From Zhengitettix transpicula (lineage: Eukaryota > Arthropoda > Insecta > Orthoptera > Tetrigidae), in contig CM073595.1 in the NCBI GenBank assembly GCA_037074705.1, positions 74,262,139 through 74,326,138 on the forward strand: 64,000 bases of DNA, given 5' to 3'. This document shows positions 58,871-64,000 of the stretch, piece by piece (position 1 is the first letter of the stretch; every line of letters begins with the position of its first letter). A program made the translations under genes and the position numbers. Below the pieces are notes generated by a model. That model was given only the letters and a program-made list of their open reading frames with translations, made no database searches and had not been told where the DNA came from.

Positions 58871-59311
58871 TTCGAGAGGGAATATAGTTGATGGCAGCAG
58901 GAATGTTTTGGGCGAAAACCGTATTGTGTGTCGGGAACTAGGAAGAAGTGTTAGTTGATTAAATGAAGGAGAAGTAATTTTTCAAATCGTTTGAATATTT
59001 TTTTTCGGTAACATGATTATGGTGGCATGCTTCCATTTGGTTGGGTAGTAGGTTGTTCTGAGGATGGCATTGAAGATATAGGGATTAGGATTATTTTTTG
59101 GGGGGAGATGTTTTAGATGGCGGTTGGTGATGTGGTCATATCCTGGGGAGGCTTTGTTTTTTAGTTTTTTTATTGTGGTTTTGATTTGGGAAGGGGTTAA
59201 ACGTTTAGGGAGGGGGGATAGTTGTAGGGGCTGATCGAGTTTTGTTGCTATGGTGTGATTGTGATTGTGATTGATGTAAAAGGAGAAGTTTGGGAAGAAT
59301 TGTTTGGTCAA
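58871..59311 (-). pseudogene. LINE reverse transcriptase, N-terminal part (long copy)
   Basis: The minus strand reads LTPSQIKTTIKKLKNKASPG continuing YDHITNRHLKHLPP. The pattern is the start of the LINE reverse transcriptase domain (I...IK.LK..KA.G.D.I.N..LK). Then FNAILRTTYYPTKWKHATII and MLPKKN follow (pattern yfP..WK.a.ii...K). After stops and a frameshift come remnants of T-Q-Y-G-F and HQLYSLSNLINN, the segment joined to 57,553 before the LTR insertion. The frame is broken at 58,982. Confidence 0.85.
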
Positions 59312-60204
59312 TATTTGGGCGAATTTGTGAGGGGGTGGTGAACCATTTGGTCAGATATTTAGTTTTTTTCCACAGAGATTTGTCAGCTGCGTTGAGTTGT
59401 TGAAGTTAGTCGTAGTGTTTGGAGTCGCTGGTGTCTTTTAGTAGTATTTGTAGTTGTCTGGTGGCATCATTGTATTGGCGTTTGACTATGGGGTTTTTGG
59501 AATTGTACCATTGTTTTCGCAAAGCGTTTTTCTCTTGGAGAAGGTTTTTAATTTGGTTTTTGTGTGGGTTTTTTGGGTGTGGTTTTGGTGATTTTTGGTG
59601 GGAGGCTATAGCGGCAGACGTGGGTATGATAGATTGTAGATGATTTAGGTCTAAGTCTATGTCTGAGGGCGTCTTCAGTGGGATATTGAGGATTGTTAGA
59701 TTTTCTATTATTTGATAGAAGTGGATCCAGTTAGTGAATGTGTTGTTGGGCCTGTGATTGGTGGTATTGGGCGGAAGGGATAGATTTAGTTGTGATATGA
59801 ATGGTAGGTGATGAGTTCATGGAGTATTGAGTGGTTTTGTGGAAGATGAAGAAGTCTAGTATGTCTGGTGATTTGAGGCTGTCTGGGTAGTAAGTTGGTT
59901 CGGTAGGATGTATTATTAGGATATGGAGTTTGGAGAGGATGTAGTTGAGGTCTTTACCTCTGGTATTGGAAGTTCTGGATCCGAAGTTCGGGTGTTTGGC
60001 GTTGTAATCTCCTCCTATTATGTATGGAAACGGGCAAGAGGAGAGTAGCTTTTTCCATGTGTCAGATGTGATTTGGTTGGCTGGAGCAGACTAGAATGAG
60101 GAGATGTTAATGTGGATGTTAGTGGTTGTGTTGAGTTTTATTTGTGTTAGTTACAGATATTGGAGGGATTTATCCTGTTAAAGAAAGCGTCAGTACTATA
60201 CACA
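59312..60204 (-). pseudogene. LINE endonuclease part (long copy)
   Basis: The minus strand contains YIIGGDYNAKHPNFGSR and then RGKDLNYILS (near 60,018-59,940). This is the G-D-x-N-A-K-H-x-x-x-G-S block of the apurinic-type endonuclease that nicks target DNA for Jockey-like LINEs. PDILDFFIF further on matches the 'D-h-h' block near the end of the domain. The N-terminal half of the endonuclease is not recognisable, so the copy is 5'-truncated or decayed. The rest of the segment is the linker to the reverse transcriptase. Confidence 0.75.
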
Positions 60205-61248
60205 CCCCACCCCATCGCTGCAGGAGTCTCCCAAGGAAGCGTTATTGCCCCCCCCCCTTCCTATACAACATCTTCTCCCACGATATCCCACAACATCTCG
60301 CCACTAGCACTATCTCCTTCGCAGACGACATCGTCATCTCCAGCCAAACATCCTCTCTCACCTCCAATATCCAACCTCTTCAGTCACCACTCACGCACCT
60401 AGAGCATTGGTGCAAACAATGGCGAATCAGCATAAATCTCACCAAATCAGTAACCGTCCCATTCACATTACCCAAAATCCCTCCTCCGCAATTCCCTCTC
60501 TATCTAAACAACGCCGAAATACCCACAAAAACAGAAACCGCATACCTAGGACTCCTTTTCTATTCAAAGCTCTCTTGGAAATCGCACGTTAAAAACCTCC
60601 TTTCCAAAATCAACCTTAAATTCAGAACTCTATATCCCCTCCTAAACAGAAAATCCCCACTCGCCCAAAACACCTAGTATATCTCTCTACAATACAACCC
60701 CACCTGGTCCTACGCCTCATCCATGTAGTGAGCAACAGCCGAAACCAAAACAAAACCTGGTACCTCAGAAATTCCATCATCCACCGCGACATCAAACTTC
60801 CCAAAGTCAACTCCTTAATCACCAAAACCGTAACCTCACTAATCAAAAGCACCTTCAACCATCCTAACACCACGATCCAGCAATTCCACAGCAACCCTCC
60901 CTCACCACTATACTCACGTCGCCTCAAGAGAAAACGCCCTATCGACCTCATCCATTCCCCAGAACACTGTGGCACCTCCTAACCCACCCCATCTTCACAC
61001 ACGCAGACCCCACCCACCCATTCCAGCCATCCCATCAAATTCAACATCACCAGTAAATCCTCATAGCCCAACAATGTATGCCCCTCAGACACACAAATTT
61101 AGATTCAAGAATAAAATTTTTGCAAAATTTAGGTTAATTGATACCATGTAAATTATGTACGTATTTTAAATTTGTATATACCGTATCACATTTTACCAAC
61201 AAATAATCTTTGGATAAAAGTTTTGTCAAATTAAATTTAAAAAAAACT
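60205..61248 (+). pseudogene. Jockey-like LINE, short 5'-truncated copy
   Basis: It starts inside the reverse transcriptase at CCCATCGCTGCAGGAGTCTC (AGVSQGSVIAP). After a frameshift at a C-run near 60,241 it continues FLYNIFSHDIPQH, SFADDIVISSQT (catalytic Asp pair, 60,318-60,329), LEHWCKQWRISINLTKS, and AYLGLLFYSKLSWKSHVKNL. It ends with a 3' end matching that of the long copy (AACAAATAATCTTTGGATAA near 61,199). By eye the two copies are close but clearly not identical. Stops and frameshifts make it dead. Confidence 0.85.
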
Positions 61249-61254
61249 ACTATA

Positions 61255-61580
61255 AAGTATTACGTCACGGACTCAAGAGTTATTTCACGTACTTCATGAA
61301 GCTCATTTGGTTTTTGGACACGGAGGATGTGATAGAATGTTGAAAGAACTTTCAACCAAATACAAAAACGTTACACGTTCCACGTTACGTGATATTTAAC
61401 TGTACATCCACCTTTGTGAAACGTGCCTTTAAAACGGTAAGGTATTTAAAAGGGCTTTGTTGTGAAACCTATGATTTTTTCCGAATTTAATTCCCGTTGT
61501 AAGGTAGATCTTATTGACTTTGAGTCTCAGCCAGATAGAGAATATAAATTTATTATGATGATCTCACAAAATTTCTCATA
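61255..61580 (+). pseudogene. Ginger integrase, zinc-binding domain and first catalytic block
   Basis: Reading KYYVTDS, then after a one-base shift ELFHVLHEAH, VFGHGGCDRMLKELSTKY, KNVTR, then past an in-frame stop LCETC. The two His (EAH, GHGG) and the two Cys (C-E-T-C) form the H2C2 zinc finger typical of integrases. The wording (LHEAH..FGHGG.DRMLKEL..KY.N.TR) is that of Ginger-type transposases. After a gap with stops comes KPMIFSEFNSRCKVDLIDFE followed by YKFIMMISQ. VDLIDF holds the first Asp of the D,D,E triad. The remaining two catalytic residues are absent because the sequence passes directly into the terminal region. Confidence 0.85.
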
Positions 61581-61599
61581 GCTTTATCAGGACCGTATT

Positions 61600-61759
61600 T
61601 TCATACAATGGCTAAATAGCATTTGTCATTCTAGAGAATGCCTAGTTATTATATACAATTCCTAGGGAAAGTATGTGATAATTCTCATATATCATAAATT
61701 GCCTAAAAACGCAGGGCATTATATACAATTCCTAGGCTTTTCATACATTGCCGGTAACA
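61600..61759 (-). repeat. Right terminal region of the Ginger element
   Basis: It contains TTTCATACAATGGC, CATTCTAGAGAATGCCTAG, two copies of TTATATACAATTCCTAGG, AAATTGCCTAAAAACG and CATACATTGCCGGTAACA. The order and orientation mirror the left end at 55,748-55,875. Confidence 0.65.
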
Positions 61760-62524
61760 TATATTCTATATTAGAGGCTGTTTGTAATTCCACATATTAT
61801 TATCATAATCAAGTAAGTGGAAAGAACTAATAATTCAATCACATAAAATATTACAATGAACTAATTCATGAATTTCGAATAATTGATTGATGAATCAAGA
61901 TCCCTTATATCATGAACTAAATTACCTTTTCAGCTCCCTGGTTAGCACCACGCGGATCGTGTTATTTAAATTATGGACCATTGTCGTATATAAATTAATT
62001 ATATAGATAATCGTAAAGTGCAGCTGCGAGAGGACAGATAAAGGATTACAGTAGCGAGAGGTCTCTTAAGTTCCCCTTGGAATAAATAAGATTTCCATTT
62101 GTGGGTGTGACAGGACAGACCGTACTAACGTCCGGAGCAAGTGTTTTACTGACGCGTAAATGGTTAACGAGGTGGTGAAAATCTTCTTAGCGTTCGTCTG
62201 TTTCGCCGGCGTCGGCGCTGTGCGAATTTAAATTCGCTACAGACGATTCTCAAGGTGTTTTGGGGTAGGCCTGTCACTGGACGAATGGTATTTCTAATCC
62301 TGAAAAATTCCATTTTCGTATTGTTTATACTGGACTTTGCCTTCCTTAAAGGTTTTGAATTTATATTTATTATTCCTCTATGGAGAAGAAAAGAGCGTCT
62401 ATCAATAAGTTCAGATATTTTGTATTCATGAATTTACACTACGATTTCCGATAAAATTTTGAAGAAGTCATGCACATGCACAGTCTATAGTACAAATAAT
62501 TAAAATTAAAATGGGTCTAGTACA
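61760..62524. other. Unassigned spacer
   Basis: No recognised gene or repeat. Confidence 0.4.
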
Positions 62525-62700
62525 AAATCCCGACACATTTGCCCGATGCACGTTTTCCCGACAACATTACCCCGATTAACGTTTGCCCGACAGGACAAAA
62601 TCCCGATTGACGTTTTCCCGACAGAACAAAATCCCGATTTCCATTTTCCCGACAGTAAATTATCCCGATTGACGTTTTCCCGACAGATCATTTTCCCGAA
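62525..62700. repeat. Minisatellite of about 31 bp built from two CCCGA half-units
   Basis: CCCGA occurs at 62,529, 62,542, 62,557, 62,571, 62,586, 62,602, 62,617, 62,633, 62,648, 62,663, 62,679 and 62,695, that is every 13-16 bases. Alternate half-units read AAAATCCCGATTGACGTTTT and TTTTCCCGACAG(A)ACA. It is imperfect at both ends. Confidence 0.9.
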
Positions 62701-64000
62701 AAGTGAGTTTTTACGAAATAAAGCATAAAATTAATATTGTTGAACACATTGTAAATTAAGTTATTCATTAATGCGTGGAACAATTTCAACTAAATTTGGT
62801 ACACTATCCCCTAAGATCCAGGAACAACCCTGCGAAGTTAAGGTAACTCTAGCACCCATATGGGTTGGGGTAGAATGGGATGCCATTTTCAAAATACAAA
62901 ATATGCGGATACTGCCTATATAATTTATTTTAAAAAAATTTCTTCAGCACTCAGAATCATTAAAATTCTATGAGATAAATTGCTGACGGCTGCCAGATGT
63001 ACTGGTAGCAAGAACATTATCAGGGAGATATCCAATTATATCGCCTGCAGAATTTAAAACATGATAGAAAAGAGAGAGAGAAAAAAAAACATTACTTAAA
63101 TTAATTCACTTGGCCACATTTTTTTGAGTCTTTTGCCGCTCACTGGTTCTAGGAGTTGGTCCAGTTAGCATGGTTGTCCAGTACTGATTGGTGCTTGATG
63201 GCTTTCCGTCGGATGTCCTCCTGCACCGTATTAACTTGAAGATCGGTAGCCTATATAAAATAAATAGTTTACGGGGGTCGCTCAGATTCATAATGCCACT
63301 CTCGATGCTTTTCGTGTCGAATTTCATCCCCTAAAGGCAAGAGGTGGGGTGAAAGGCGGTGACAAAAAATTGCGGATACTACCAAGATTGGTGTCGAATC
63401 CAGAGTTTTGGAAGTCGCTGAGTTTACTTACGGCATCCGGAATCAAACATTTTGGAGTTTAAGAATATTAAAATAATGCACAGTAATTCCATACATATAA
63501 AATGTTCTTGCCAACCACCTCATCCATTTTAAAGATGTTAAAACTTTAATTACATCGAGAATGAAAGTATAAAACTCATCGAAGTCCAAAATCATTTATT
63601 CGGAGCTGAATAAGGTGGTATTTCATTTTTTACGTGCATCCTAAATTTGCCCCCCCCCCCCCGCCCTCCGGTCCTTTCCCGCATGCAGGAAATGACTTAG
63701 CCCAACTATGTTTGATTCCGGAACATCAGTTACACGTGTATTGTTCGTAATTAAGACTGCATTCAATTTTTATGTAATATTGGTACTATGTGTAAGTTTA
63801 CTTAAGTTGGCAGCAATGGAGTCTGCCTTAATTTGTTGTTTTATTGTAACCTGACGTAAAACAATGAGCCGCCTGTATTTTGTTCCGATATTATCTGTTT
63901 CTTGTAATATATGATAATAAAAATCCTTCTTGTACAAAGTTTCGTACAATTTAAATCAAAATTCTCTGACAAATATATGACTAATTTGGGTATTATTGAT
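62701..64000. other. Unassigned region
   Basis: No gene recognised. A short frame at 63,106-63,327 (-) has no known domain. A C-rich homopolymer lies near 63,650-63,662. Confidence 0.4.

Larger units (their letters stand above)
56311..60204 (-). mobile_element. Jockey-like LINE, long copy, inverted in Ginger
   Basis: A non-LTR retrotransposon copy reads on the minus strand from about 60,204 to its 3' end near 56,311 (ACAAATAATCTTTGGATAAA before GTTTTGTC, then an A/T-rich tail). It has an endonuclease part and a reverse transcriptase part in the usual order. It is interrupted by an insertion at 57,554-58,857 and dead by frameshifts and deletions. A second, shorter copy in the opposite orientation begins where this one ends on the right. 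Confidence 0.85.
55748..61759 (+). mobile_element. Ginger-type DNA transposon, nested and degraded
   Basis: Ginger elements are cut-and-paste transposons whose transposase is related to retroviral-type integrases. The left end begins TGTTTGCATTGTATATAATG. The right end, reverse complemented, begins TGTTACCGGCAATGTATGAA. Both ends carry several subterminal copies of GGCATT/AATGCC and TTTCATAC motifs in opposite orientation. Between them lie an N-terminal and an integrase fragment of one Ginger protein, split by 5 kb of LINE insertions. Ginger target duplications are short; the flanking 4-mers (ATTA left, TATA right) do not match, so the exact ends are approximate. Most of the integrase core is deleted. 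Confidence 0.7.

Noticed and set aside
60622..60975. Minus-strand Trp/Arg-rich frame opposite the short LINE copy
   Set aside because: It is the antisense of the LINE 3' region, and the same frame appears opposite the long copy.
62525..62700. A CRISPR-like array
   Set aside because: Spacers are not unique, units are only about 31 bp with short CCCGA repeats, and the surrounding DNA is animal.

Overview
This window looks like intergenic or intronic DNA from an arthropod, most likely an insect. It is strongly AT-rich and full of old, mutated mobile elements. I could not recognise one intact host protein-coding gene, rRNA gene or functional tRNA gene on either strand. The arthropod reading rests on the repeat mix: mariner transposase remnants, Jockey-like LINE fragments, a Ginger-type cut-and-paste transposon, tRNA-derived SINEs, LTRs with tRNA-Lys-type primer-binding sites, and Penelope-like hammerhead motifs. 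Species and order cannot be read from the sequence; a polyneopteran such as a cockroach or termite is only a guess.

Layout. 1-9 kb: a partial solo LTR ending in (TA)n, a mariner remnant (minus), a decayed ~110-bp satellite (2.5-3.9 kb), a first hammerhead-like motif, a foldback element with an expanded 105-bp array (7.4-8.5 kb) and two opposed SINE fragments. 10-25 kb: a LINE 3' fragment, the first copy of a repeat family here called R1, a second solo LTR, scattered hammerhead-like motifs, and a large imperfect palindrome (24.65-25.41 kb) carrying such motifs on opposite strands. 25-42 kb: the only GC-rich island (27.6-28.1 kb), R1 copies in seamless head-to-tail pairs, three SINEs, two more mariner remnants, a second palindromic foldback copy, a hairpin with a hammerhead-like core, and a 489-bp tandem duplication. 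43-53 kb: a tandemly duplicated LINE reverse transcriptase fragment, four further solo LTRs lying in (TA)n tracts, and a DDE transposase remnant. 54-62 kb: a LINE C-terminal fragment, then a three-layer nest: a Ginger integrase transposon (55.75-61.76 kb) split by two opposed Jockey-like LINE copies, the longer of which is itself interrupted by an LTR-bearing insertion. The last 2 kb holds a ~31-bp minisatellite and otherwise unassigned DNA.

How the parts relate. The elements do not form a pathway; they record successive invasions. The Ginger element is older than the LINEs inside it, and the long LINE copy is older than the LTR insertion it carries. Most interesting are the Ginger fossil, the mirrored hammerhead-like motifs, the LTR ends that contain tandem tRNA-Lys primer-binding-site modules, and a SINE whose tail resembles that of a LINE elsewhere in the window. 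Every assignment comes from reading the sequence and from family knowledge; no database search was run.
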